From the NCBI GenBank assembly GCA_030704615.1, contig CM060731.1, positions 65,454,756 to 65,514,755 of the forward strand: a stretch of 60,000 nucleotides of DNA. Direction: 5' to 3'. The translations under genes were made by a program, and so were the position numbers. Shown piece by piece: positions 1 to 8,894 of the stretch. The stretch comes from Takakia lepidozioides (taxonomy: Eukaryota; Streptophyta; Takakiopsida; Takakiales; Takakiaceae). Within the stretch, counting starts at the first letter, position 1, and each line of letters starts with the position of its first letter. Below the pieces are notes generated by a model that saw nothing but the letters and a program-made list of their open reading frames with translations, did no database searches and was not told the DNA's origin.

Positions 1-418
1 CAGCTCCAGCCCTCACCACAACCCCTTTACTGCCTACTCCACCATCCCTGACAGTTCGCTCCCCAGAGCAACGAGAGGTGCTGAACACAGCCGCAAACTG
101 CTCCTGCTAGAAGACCTGCTCCTCTTGGAAGACCCCAACGCCAATGTACCCCTACCCCTAGCTCACATGTTCCTGATGCGCACCAGAGTCCAAGCTCCAG
201 ACGCCAAGTTCAAGAAGAGTCGTCCTCTTCACAACGGTCTTCTCCACCGCTGATTCCAGGTTCTTATCTCCAATCTGTGCGATTTGCTGGAGTAGGGCGT
301 CTTCAGTGTGGGAGGGGAGCAGCGCCCAGAATGCATTGGAAACAATTCACATCTCAGAATTAGCAAAACAAGATCACCTGCAGCTTCAGCTTCAGCTTCA
401 CCGACCGAAGAACTCCCA
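1..418 (-). repeat. Inverted copy of the host flank at 6539-6955
   Basis: Read on the minus strand, this stretch matches 6539-6955 almost base for base. It is the sequence that normally follows the end of element M and leads toward the tRNA-Phe/lipase segment (compare 31335 onward). No gene is supported. The short open frames here read through GC-rich simple sequence on both strands and are not conserved in frame between copies. Confidence 0.85.
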
Positions 419-423
419 CAGTG
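419..423. repeat. Left target-site duplication (CAGTG) of gypsy element 1
   Basis: CAGTG sits directly before the LTR start TGTCGCGG and is repeated at 4350-4354 directly after the LTR end GCGCGACA. The unoccupied site is visible on the other strand at 31330-31334 (CACTG), where the two flanks join with a single copy. A 5 bp duplication is usual for Ty3/gypsy elements. Confidence 0.9.
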
Positions 424-1053
424 TGTCGCGGCCCTTTGCCTTGAGGGCAGGGGGTCGGGACACATGACCCCCAGCTCCAGCGATAGGTATGGGGGGCTGA
501 AGCACCCTTGAGTGCCCAAGGCACTCAAGGAAGCGGAGGCGCTCACTAGGTGGAGCCCCGCACACCGGGTTGCGGTGGGGGTGGCTCCACAAGGGGTGGC
601 GGTAGCTTAGTGGGACTTAGTTGGGGTGGTATAGGACTCACCATGGGGGCGGAGACCTCGTGGTGGGAGTCGTGGGGAGTCTTGGGACTCATCACGGTCC
701 ATAGGGGCCGTGGTGAGCGGGCCAAGACTCACCGCGACTCACCACCGAGAATCGAGGGTCTTTGTGGTGGTTCGCCATAAAATGGCATGGCTGGTTGTGA
801 AACCCCGCGGACAGCTACAGAAGTATATATAGGGAGTAGTAACCCCGAGAACGGTGCAAGCCCGTTGGTGTCCAAAAACTAGTGAGTAAGCAAGCGAGCC
901 GGAAAGCGACCAAAGAGGGGGGATGTTCCGGACTGCCATCTACCAAAGGGAATTCCACTAGGCCCCAATAGGTGGAGGGTCTTTCGGGAGAGCGAAGGGG
1001 GGACCGTTATGTCCCGGTGAGCAGCCGAAGCTCTGAGTTGGCCCGGCGCCACT
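424..1053 (+). repeat. 5' LTR of gypsy 1, truncated at its 3' end
   Basis: It matches the 3' LTR (3622-4349) from TGTCGCGG to GTTGGCCCGGCG. It then jumps to RNase H sequence, losing about 75 bp of LTR plus the primer-binding site. It holds a TATA-like box (TATATATAGG from 824) and a stem-loop at 506-530 with 11 bp arms (CCTTGAGTGCC / GGCACTCAAGG) and a CAA loop. Confidence 0.9.
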
Positions 1054-2717
1054 ATGTTGGTTCCAACCCAGTGAAGGTGTTCACGGACAATGTCACAGTG
1101 AAGTATTTTGCCACGCAGCCCAAGTTGTCCCCAAAACAACTTAGGTGGTAAGATACTTTGGCGGTGTTCGACGTGGATATCCAGTACAAACCGGACGGGA
1201 CAATGTGGTGGCCGATGCTTTAAGTAGAAAGCAGCAGCTCTTGTTGGTGTACAAGGGCGAGTCGGCACTCCAAAGGAAGATCCGGAAGGCTTGCCGGAAG
1301 GATGAGCTGGCGAAGTCCGTGATGCAGGACTTGAGGATGGGGGTTAAATCGCAGTTCCACTTGCAAAATGGACTGCTCCGGTATAAGCAAAAACGTCTCT
1401 ATGTGCCAAAGGGAGGGATCAGAGATAGCCTTTTGAGAGAATGTCATGATAGCCCACTTGCGGGCCACGGCGGAGCCAAGCGCACTGCGGCACTCTTGAA
1501 GAAAGGGTATTTCTGGCCCAAACTGAGGGAGGAGGCAGAGGAGTATGTCAAGACATGCACCACATGCCAACAAAACCGGAGCGAGTACAAAAAGCAAGCG
1601 GGGCTGTTACAACCCTTGCCGATTCCAGAGGGGACTTGGGAAAGCGTCTCGATGGATTTCATGACTGCTATGCCGCTGTCAAAAGGATTCGATGCAATCA
1701 TGGTGGTGGTGGATAGGTTCAGTAAAATGGGCCATTTTATCCCCACCAAGGAGACGGCAACGGCGCAGGAGACAGGGCGACTTTACTTCGCCCACGTCTT
1801 AAAGCATCATGGAGTCCCGAAGGATATTGTCTCGGACCGCGATCCAAAGTTTACGAGTAAATTCTGGAGAGCACTTTGGAAGAAGATGGGACGAGGCTGA
1901 AGATGAGCACCGCCTTCCGACCTACGACGGACGGCCAAACGGAAAGAGTGAATTCCGTAGTGAAGCAATTCTTGCGGAATTACGTGTCGGCAGACCAATC
2001 AGACTGGATGGAACACTTAGACGCAGCAGAGTTCTGTTATAATAACACAGAACACTCCGCAACGGGAGTTTCCCCTTTCGTATTGGTCTATGGAAAAGCA
2101 CCTCTGGTGCCGACAAGTTGGGCCGCCCAGGACGTTGAGGAACCGGCAGTAGCGGCGGTACTGGAAGAACGCGAGCGTTTGTTGAAGCTCGCAAAGTACA
2201 ATATTGCCAAAGCTAGGAAACGGTATGAAAGGCAGGCGAATCGGAGCGGAGGGAAGTGAAGTTTGAGGCAGGCACAGAGGTCTGGTTGAACATCAAGAAT
2301 TTCCGACTACCTCCGGAAGTGAGTCCGAAGTTCGTACCTCCGTATGCGGGACCCTTTTGCATTCGGAAGGTTATGAATGAGGATGTGTATGAATTGGAGC
2401 TGCCAGCAAACAGCAAGGTGCACCCAGTATTCCATGTCTCCCTTTTGAAACCTTACTTCAAAGATGAAGCGCGTCCGAATCGGCATCAAGTGTTGCGTCC
2501 GCCACCTATGCTGTTGGATCATGAAAATGAACCTGAGTACGAGGTGGAGGCAATACTTAAGTTGAGGAGGTTCAGGAACCGAGAAACAGAGTATCTCGTC
2601 AAATGGAAGGGCTATCATCATGTGGAGGCACCTTGGGTGCGTGCCTCAGAAATGGGAAACGCATCCGAGGCGGTTGCAGCTTTCGAAGGGCGACCTCAAA
2701 AGCGGAAGAAGCGTTGA
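1054..2717 (+). pseudogene. pol: Gypsy 1 pol remnant: RNase H end, integrase, chromodomain
   Basis: 1054-1218 encodes the tail of RNase H, ending in the gypsy signature NVVADALSRK. The integrase follows. Its zinc-binding H-H-C-C region (ECHDSPLAGH ... CTTCQQNR) lies near 1440-1580, and the catalytic aspartates are in SMDFMTAMP (about 1650) and SDRDPKF (about 1835). The glutamate, in DGQTERVNS, is near 1930. A chromodomain with EYLVKWKGY occupies about 2530-2695 and places the element among chromoviruses, which use this domain to target chromatin. Frame breaks are visible near 1150, at about 1888 (one G missing relative to gypsy 2) and near 2255. It is therefore a pseudogene unless these are read errors. 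Confidence 0.9.
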
Positions 2718-3621
2718 TGGGGACATCAACCTTGGAGCGTGGGGGAGGAAATGCATGCTTAGCCCGGTTTAGCTAGCTCAGGAATCCGATTGCAAAAACT
2801 TGTATTCTACAAAATTTGTTATAAAGGAAATGGGTTCCAAATATTGTGCGTCCTATTGTGTTTGGAATGGTGATACATGGTGTGGTTGGCTAGTGTGTAG
2901 AATGCATGCTAGCTTACAAAATGGGAGAGGTAAATTGGGTTAATCGTGTGTTTGCGCAGTGCCGAAATCGGGTGACTCCCATCCAAGGGGCAAGGAAACT
3001 TGCGCCTTCTTTGGGAGTTCACGTGCTAGTGCGCACCTGGCGCGTGCGCGTACTATAACTGCACTACCGAGGGGTTGCCTTGTAGTGCGGGCTAACGCGG
3101 AAGCTACGTGCTTCCGTTCACGTACTATAATCGTGTAGCCTCGGGACGAAGTCGTAGTGCGGCTTCGGCGTGTTCCCGTACCTCAGGCCAACATTCCAAG
3201 GCGGACCCAATTGTAGTGATTGGGGCGCACGGTTGGTTCAAGGTTATCTTCCTAGTCAAAGAGGGTTCCAGGTGAACCCTTGCTCAAGGTGATGCCAAAA
3301 GCGGCATCATGAGCGATCGCAAGCAATGTTGTTGCAGTAAGGCGATTCGATCCTCGGGGAGGATCGTTCCTTGGCCTTGAAGTAGGCCAAGAAGAGTGCA
3401 CTGGGAGGGAGCTGGAGAGGCTCCACCCTTGGCCGGGACTTGGATGAAGTCGGCCGAACTAGCTAGTGGAGAGTAGAGTCAAGTGTGGGGTTTGGTTCTT
3501 TGCCATGGGACGCCATGGTACAGAAACAAACTCCTTGATGTGGGACGCCACAACTTGGATGTTCGTTTCTACAAAATGGACAAGTCGATGAGGACATCGA
3601 CTCCCTGTTGGTAGGGGTGTG
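2718..3621 (+). other. Gypsy 1 noncoding 3' region with polypurine tract
   Basis: About 900 bp between the chromodomain stop and the 3' LTR with no supported frame; the same tract recurs at 46012-46910. It contains two diverged blocks that start with CGTACTATAA (3049 and 3121) and share TAGTGCGG. A small hairpin GGAAGC-TACGT-GCTTCC lies between them. The last 14 bases, GGTAGGGGTGTG and neighbours, form the purine-rich tract expected to prime plus-strand DNA synthesis just before the LTR. Confidence 0.7.
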
Positions 3622-4349
3622 TGTCGCGGCCTTTTGCCTTGAGGGCAGGGGGTCGGGACACATGAGGGCTGCCCCTGTGGTGGGGGGGCAGCGGCAGCGA
3701 TAGGTATGGGGGGCTGAAGCACCCTTGAGTGCCCAAGGCACTCAGGGAAGCGGAGGCGCTCACTAGGTGGAGCCCCGCACACCGGGTTGCGGTGGGGGTG
3801 GCTCCACAAGGGGTGGTGGTAGCTTAGTGGAACTTAGTGGGGGAGGTATAGGACTCACCATGGGGGCGGAGACCTCGTGGTGGGAGTCGTGGGGAGTCTT
3901 GGGACTCATCACGGTCCATAGGGGCCGTGGTGAGCGGGCCAAGACTCACCGCGACTCACCACCGGGAATCGAGGGTCTTCGTGGTGGTTCGCCATAAAAT
4001 GGCATGGCTGGTTGTGAAACCCCCGCGGACAGCTACAGAAGTATATATAGGGAGTAGTAACCCCGAGAACGGTGCAAGCCCGTTGGTGTCCAAAAACTAG
4101 TGAGTAAGCAAGCGAGCCGGAAAGCGACCAAAGAGTGGGGAGCTGTTCCGGACTGCCATCTACCAAAGGGAATTCCACTAGGCCCAAATAGGTGGAGGGT
4201 CTTTCGGGAGAGCGAAGGGGGGACCGTTATGTCCCGATGAGCAGCCGAAGCTCCGAGTTGGCCCGGCGGCCAGGTTGGGAGTCAGGCGCGCGCATCAAAG
4301 CGAGTAACTATGACGTGAAGGGGAGCTTACCGAAGTGAGGTGCGCGACA
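3622..4349 (+). repeat. 3' LTR of gypsy 1 (complete, 728 bp)
   Basis: Runs from TGTCGCGG after the polypurine tract to GCGCGACA before the CAGTG duplication. A TATA-like box lies at 4042-4050. The CCTTGAGTGCC hairpin is present at about 3719-3743 with one mismatch. It is the best-bounded LTR of this family together with 49603-50324. Confidence 0.93.
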
Positions 4350-4812
4350 CAGTGTCTGTTGAGCCCTCCCCCACTGCGCCTCTCAGGTAGGGTTCGAGGT
4401 CCCACGCCAGTCACTTCTTCTCCAGTTGTGCAGCCTGCATTGCCGACCCCATCACTTTTACCCCGACAGCATGCGCATCTCTCATCAGACCGTACCCCAT
4501 GCCCAGCTTCCGGTTGTCTTTTTGCGCGCATTAGAGGGCTTGCGCTACACTAGCGCACGTGTGCGGCTCTTCATCAGTCCCACACAAATGGTACTTCTCC
4601 ATTTCAGCCCAGGGATGCCTCGGCGTGAGCCTGGTCACGTGAGCGCACTGCGCTCACGCGCTCACGCCACGTCACCTTGCGCCAATGCCACATCACGGGG
4701 CTCACTCCACGTCATCACACGTGAAGGCCGTGTCACCACGCGCCCAGAAAGAAGTGGAGTATATTCCCGCGGATTGGCACCCTTTACCGCGGAAACAAGC
4801 TGGACAACATAA

Positions 4813-5170
4813 TAAAAGGCATTGAATAAAGGATGGATGAATGTACAGTTGGATGATAAATAGATGGATGAGTGTGAAAAATGAATGTAGATGGATGAAT
4901 GAGGGATGGATAAGAGTAAAATGGATGAATGTATAATGGATGTTGAGCAATGACAAAAATTCATGACAGGAAGATGCATGACCAAAACTTTTGACGAATG
5001 CACAACGTATATGAAATGAGTGTGGAAGGTTTGTGGGGTGGATTAAAGAGTACAGAGGATGAATGTACAATGGATGTTGAACAAAGGAAAACATTCATGA
5101 ATGGAGCACACATGAATACACTGTAGATGAATGCACAATGGATATGAGAAGAGTCAGGGAGGTTTGTGAG
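4813..5170. repeat. ATGGATGA-rich minisatellite-like tract
   Basis: About 350 bp dominated by variants of GATGGATGAATG, following the end of the methyltransferase gene on the opposite strand. Homologous tracts lie at 30500-30880 and 50795-51155, so the tract belongs to element M. No coding potential is claimed; open frames across it simply translate the repeat. Confidence 0.8.
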
Positions 5171-5295
5171 ATGGATTCATACATATTGAAAGTTGATTTT
5201 GTGATTATTATTTGTTCTAAAGGAACAACTACGGTGGAGGAAGGGGATTCAACGTTTTCCAGATAGTATGAAAATGAATATTAGAAGAATATAGT

Positions 5296-6177
5296 TCAGT
5301 CTGACTCAGAGTCAGTACAATGTATCCCCTCTGCATCCAAGTCTAAGTATTTTAGAACACCGGATCCACGCTGGATACACCTACGGCTGGGCAGTAAAAA
5401 GTCAGGGGAAGGGACCGCCGCAGTGTCATTGCTTCGGCATAAACAGGAAGCAGAAAATTGGAAAGGGCTGTCGAAAACAGACTCGCCAGAAATGACTGTA
5501 TCTCCTGAAGATCCACCGCTGCCTTTCCTGAAAGACAGCCTGAAAAAGTTATTACTGTAACTTTGATGTTATTGAGAAATTGAGTATGGCTCCCAAAGAG
5601 GGTTTAGCATTTACTCACATGAAAAGTCGTTGTCGACCTGCTTATCTTCGGGATCGTCATCATTTCGAATTTGAATCCGATCAGTCTGTGTGCCTGAAGT
5701 GGAGCCAGACAAAAGGGGGAGGAGCACTGTGTTGTAGAGGTCAGAATCACCCTCCATGCCAAAAAGGCTTCTTCCGCCTGCCTTGCATGCATGGTAAGTT
5801 GCTCCTGCACCACACAGGAGGACATGAACAGTTTGGTGGGGGGGATTTAAGCAGATGAAACTGTTTGAAGAAAACCAATTCGGAAGGGAAAGAACGAACC
5901 TGTGGACACAGAAAGATCGACCACCCGTGCAGAGTGGTGGCTGCATGACTCCAGCAGTATTTGCATGAACGCTGGGGACTTTTCCTTTGCACCTCTCCAG
6001 GGAGTGCCATCTGGTCTCTTCAGAGTCTGACTGGACTGCATGAAGTTGTACAAAATGTCATCGACATGGGGGTCATAGGGGGGTTTGATGAAACAACCCT
6101 GGTCAGAAATCTCAAAGCTGCGGATGGAGGATGGTGTCTTGGAGGTGTGAATCTTGCACAGGCAGATCGCCTCGAAG
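5296..6177 (-). pseudogene. Methyltransferase C-terminal exons of element M, copy L
   Basis: Equivalent to the last three exons of the gene at 24681-30384. This copy keeps an open frame through GCFIKPPYDPHVDD and across the splice into the AdoMet-binding motif I (DLSVSTGATYHAC), with a good donor (CACAG|GTTCGT) that the 29767 copy has lost. It also reads CGA where the 29999 copy has a TGA stop. The frame ends with a serine/aspartate-rich tail (CTDSESD) at 5296-5298. It is cut at its 5' side by the junction at 6177, so it is a fragment rather than a gene. Confidence 0.75.
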
Positions 6178-6533
6178 TGAGTCTCGAAGTGAGTCGCGGT
6201 GAGTCGCGGTGAGTCTTGGCCCGCTCACCACGGCCCCTATGGACCGTGATGAGTCCCAAGACTCCCCACGACTCCCACCACGAGGTCTCCGCCCCCATGG
6301 TGAGTCCTATACCACCCCAACTAAGTCCCACTAAGCTACCGCCACCCTTTGTGGAGCCACCCCCACCGCAACCCGGTGTGCGGGGCTCCACCTAGTGAGC
6401 GCCTCCGCTTCCCTGAGTGCCTTGGGCACTCAAGGGTGCTTCAGCCCCCCATACCTATCGCTGCCGCTGCCCCACCACAGGGCAGCCCCTCATGTGTCCC
6501 GACCCCCTGCCCTCAAGGCAAAGGGCCGCGACA
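6178..6533 (-). repeat. LTR fragment of the gypsy family
   Basis: The first ~355 bp of the LTR in reverse orientation. It ends at CCGCGACA (6526-6533) and is followed by CACTG, exactly the junction seen at 419-424. The inner side is joined to element M at 6177/6178 next to a short duplication of GTGAGTC(G). Since it shares its outer junction with gypsy 1, it is a duplicate of that insertion and not an independent one. Confidence 0.85.
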
Positions 6534-6539
6534 CACTGT

Positions 6540-7930
6540 GGGAGTTCTTCGGTCGGTGAAGCTGAAGCTGAAGCTGCAGGTGATCTTGTTTTGCTAATTC
6601 TGAGATGTGAATTGTTTCCAATGCATTCTGGGCGCTGCTCCCTCTCCCACACTGAAGTCGCCCTACTCCAGCAAATCGCACAGATTGGAGATAAGAACCT
6701 GGAATCAGCGGTGGGAGAAGACCGTTGTGAAGAGGACGACTCTTCTTGAACTTGGCGTCTGGAGCTTGGACTCTGGTGCGCATCAGGAACATGTGAGCTA
6801 GGGGTAGGGGTACATTGGCGTTGGGGTCTTCCAAGAGGCAGGTCTTCTAGCAGGAGCAGTTTGCGGCTGTGTTCAGCACCTCTCGTTGCTCTGGGGAGCG
6901 AACTGTCAGGGATGGTGGAGTAGGCAGTAAAGGGTTGTGGTGAGGGCTGGAGCTGAGGCGTCGGGGCTGAACAAGCTGGGGACGAGCCGATCGAGGCCGC
7001 CTATGGGGCCCACTGTTGCACAACGTCCGCTTGCTCGCTTAGCGCTGCTACCGCTGTCGCTATTGCCACACCTCCACTAACTTGGTGGCGCTGCAGGCCT
7101 TGCCCGAGGTCTGGCGGCGACGCCGCTCATCGTACTTTTCACGTTTTGTCTCTCTCGCCCTCTAGATACGATCGCACACCCGAAAAGCCAAAGGACAGCC
7201 TTCACCGGCGTTGGCGCTCTTTCGCGCTCAGTGGAAAACAGTGGAATTCACTTTCTAAAGGTCTCGTTGCTTCCCTACTGCCACAAAATACGGACGGAGT
7301 GGAAATTCCATCCGGGACATAAACTGGCGACGCCATAAGAATCAAGAGTCAAAGGTCCAAACTCACTTGAAATTCGAACCGCTCTACAGGACCACCATAG
7401 ATACATCAGACGAGAACTTAGGGAACTTCACGTGAGGCAGTCATGGAAACCAGCCAACTCTTACAGCAAAACTCCAGTTCTAACGAGAGAGAGAGAGGAG
7501 AGGTAGACTTTGTCTCTGACTGTTGCGATTTACCGACGTGAAGATTCCAGATCAAGAAGTGTGGCAAATTGTATCAGTGACCACTTGCTGAGACCAAGCA
7601 AGAAAGATTAGCATTGTACTTCACGATTACAACCTCTCATTTTTTAACAAATGACTACTACCTAGCACACACAATAACCTCCTACCGCAATAACAACCCA
7701 TTTCATTCACTATTTTCTTGACTCTAAGACAGCCCTCCCCTTAAAGAAAAAGCCTGGTAGCAGCACTCTGCATGGGGAATACCCTCCTAATTCAATAAAC
7801 CAGCCTCCCCCCTTAAAGGAAAGCCTACTAGCACTTTGCTACGAACTCAATGAACACCTTAGTTGACTCTCAGGCAACACCCCTTCATTGAATATTGGAA
7901 TGTTCACATCAAAAAAAGTATTAAATACCG
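6540..7930. other. Intergenic stretch without a supported gene
   Basis: Starts with a GCTGAAGCTGAAGCTG microrepeat at 6556 and includes a GA-rich run near 7487-7505. Open frames are short and break at different places in the copy at 31340-32633. I see no domain, tRNA-like or transposon signature before the tRNA-Phe gene. Confidence 0.6.
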
Positions 7931-8003
7931 TGCGGCGAGCGTGGATCGAACACGCGATCTTCAGATCTTCAGTCTGACGCTTTCCCAACTGAGCTATCCC
8001 CGC
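7931..8003 (-). tRNA. tRNA-Phe (GAA)
   Basis: The minus strand reads as a 73-nt cloverleaf without CCA. The A box is TAGCTCAGTTGG, the anticodon loop is CTGAAGA with anticodon GAA, and the B box is GTTCGATCC; the acceptor stem opens GCGGGGA. A run of seven T follows about 12 nt downstream, a Pol III terminator. It differs from the usual plant tRNA-Phe at a few bases (GGGAAAGC in the D arm; CTCGCCGC near the 3' end). It is probably functional. Confidence 0.93.
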
Positions 8004-8700
8004 TATATAGACCTATATACTAACCGCTCTCTATATATTTACTTTATCAGCTAAATCTATAGACAGGAAAACATAATGGAGAATCGACGCTTTCCCCCCC
8101 TGAATTAGCTTTGCTTCCGTCGGCTCGACAGGAACATGAAGACGAGGAAACAGTGGAGAATTTGCGAGAGCCCAGCTGCTGCGAGATACCATCGTTCCTC
8201 GACAATTACTTTCTTCTCACTCGCTGTGGCCCGTACGCTATGCATCTACACGGAAGCGGGATGGGTAGGCAATGTGAGAGCGGATGGATTGTAGGAAGGC
8301 GTGAGTTCAGAATTGGCAGAGCATGAAGCATCGTGGTTGCAAAGTTTTGCGGGCTTCTGTGCTGAATTGGCGGGGTGGCTTTTGAGACGCCGTCTCTTTG
8401 GAATATGCTCAGCTTGGGCATGCATATGAGGTAAGGGTGAGTGTGTATGTGCGTGTGTGCTTTTTCTGTATATAGGTTGTTGAAATTATGCACGGAGAGG
8501 AAGCATGAGCTGAAGAGTTTCCGTGTTTATTTGGGCTCAGTAGTTCCACCTTAATTGGGGCACAGAGAAAATTGTTGTAGGGATCACCAGTTGGATACAT
8601 CGTCAGGAAGGACATTTGTACTGTCTGCGTATCTGAAGTGGCACAGTGGTCATCCGATTGGCACGACTTCGTTGTGTCCAGTTTACCCCAGTGCTTCAGA

Positions 8701-8703
<3 letters not shown>

Positions 8704-8738
<35 letters not shown>
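8704..8738. repeat. (AG)n microsatellite, ~17.5 units
   Basis: Perfect AG dinucleotide run about 160 bp before the lipase start. The copy at 33403-33445 has about 21.5 units, so the two units are not identical copies of one assembled read set. Confidence 0.95.
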
Positions 8739-8741
<3 letters not shown>

Positions 8742-8894
8742 ATCCGGGATTCGAATTCTGGGATCAGTGATTGGGCCCCACTGTAAAAGGAGAAGAGCTT
8801 GTGGGATCAGGTCTCAGTTATCCTTTGCCTCATCATATATTGTCTCTTGTGTGCCTGGTCGCCTTCTCATTCGTGAGCGAGAACAGATTGGAGA

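Larger units (their letters stand above)
424..4349 (+). mobile_element. Ty3/gypsy chromovirus, internally deleted (gypsy 1)
   Basis: An LTR retrotransposon in plus orientation, bounded by TGTCGCG...CGCGACA termini and 5 bp target duplications. The 5' LTR is cut at about 1053, and the primer-binding site, gag, protease and reverse transcriptase are all missing. What remains is the end of RNase H, the integrase, a C-terminal chromodomain, a 900 bp noncoding 3' tract and a complete 3' LTR. The missing gag-protease-RT portion of the same family is present on the opposite strand at 47204-49602. The element cannot be autonomous as it stands. Confidence 0.92.
4355..6177 (-). mobile_element. Right end of element M, reversed, truncated (copy L)
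   Basis: Read on the minus strand this is the same sequence as about 29490-31329: the last exons of the ParB-methyltransferase gene, the ATTCATCC-rich tract, and the GTGAGCG palindrome region. It is cut at 6177, inside the exon that begins MFEAICLRR, and joined there to an LTR fragment. Its outer end meets the gypsy 1 insertion. Confidence 0.85.

Noticed and set aside
398-592. Recurring Arg/Pro-rich open frames across the LTRs (also near 3459-3809, 6349-6597 and 46749-47096)
   Set aside because: They translate the GC-rich LTR on its non-coding strand, change frame between copies, and show no domain.
879-1268. 129-codon minus-strand frame at the LTR/pol border
   Set aside because: It spans the deletion junction of gypsy 1 and overlaps the real pol frame, so it is a shadow.
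4702-5094. Open frames rich in His, Ile, Phe and Ser over the ATGGATGA tract
   Set aside because: They are a direct translation of simple repeats and occur in several frames at once.
8704-8738. AG run as the lipase core promoter element
   Set aside because: GA-rich motifs can act in plant promoters, but nothing here distinguishes it from a plain microsatellite.
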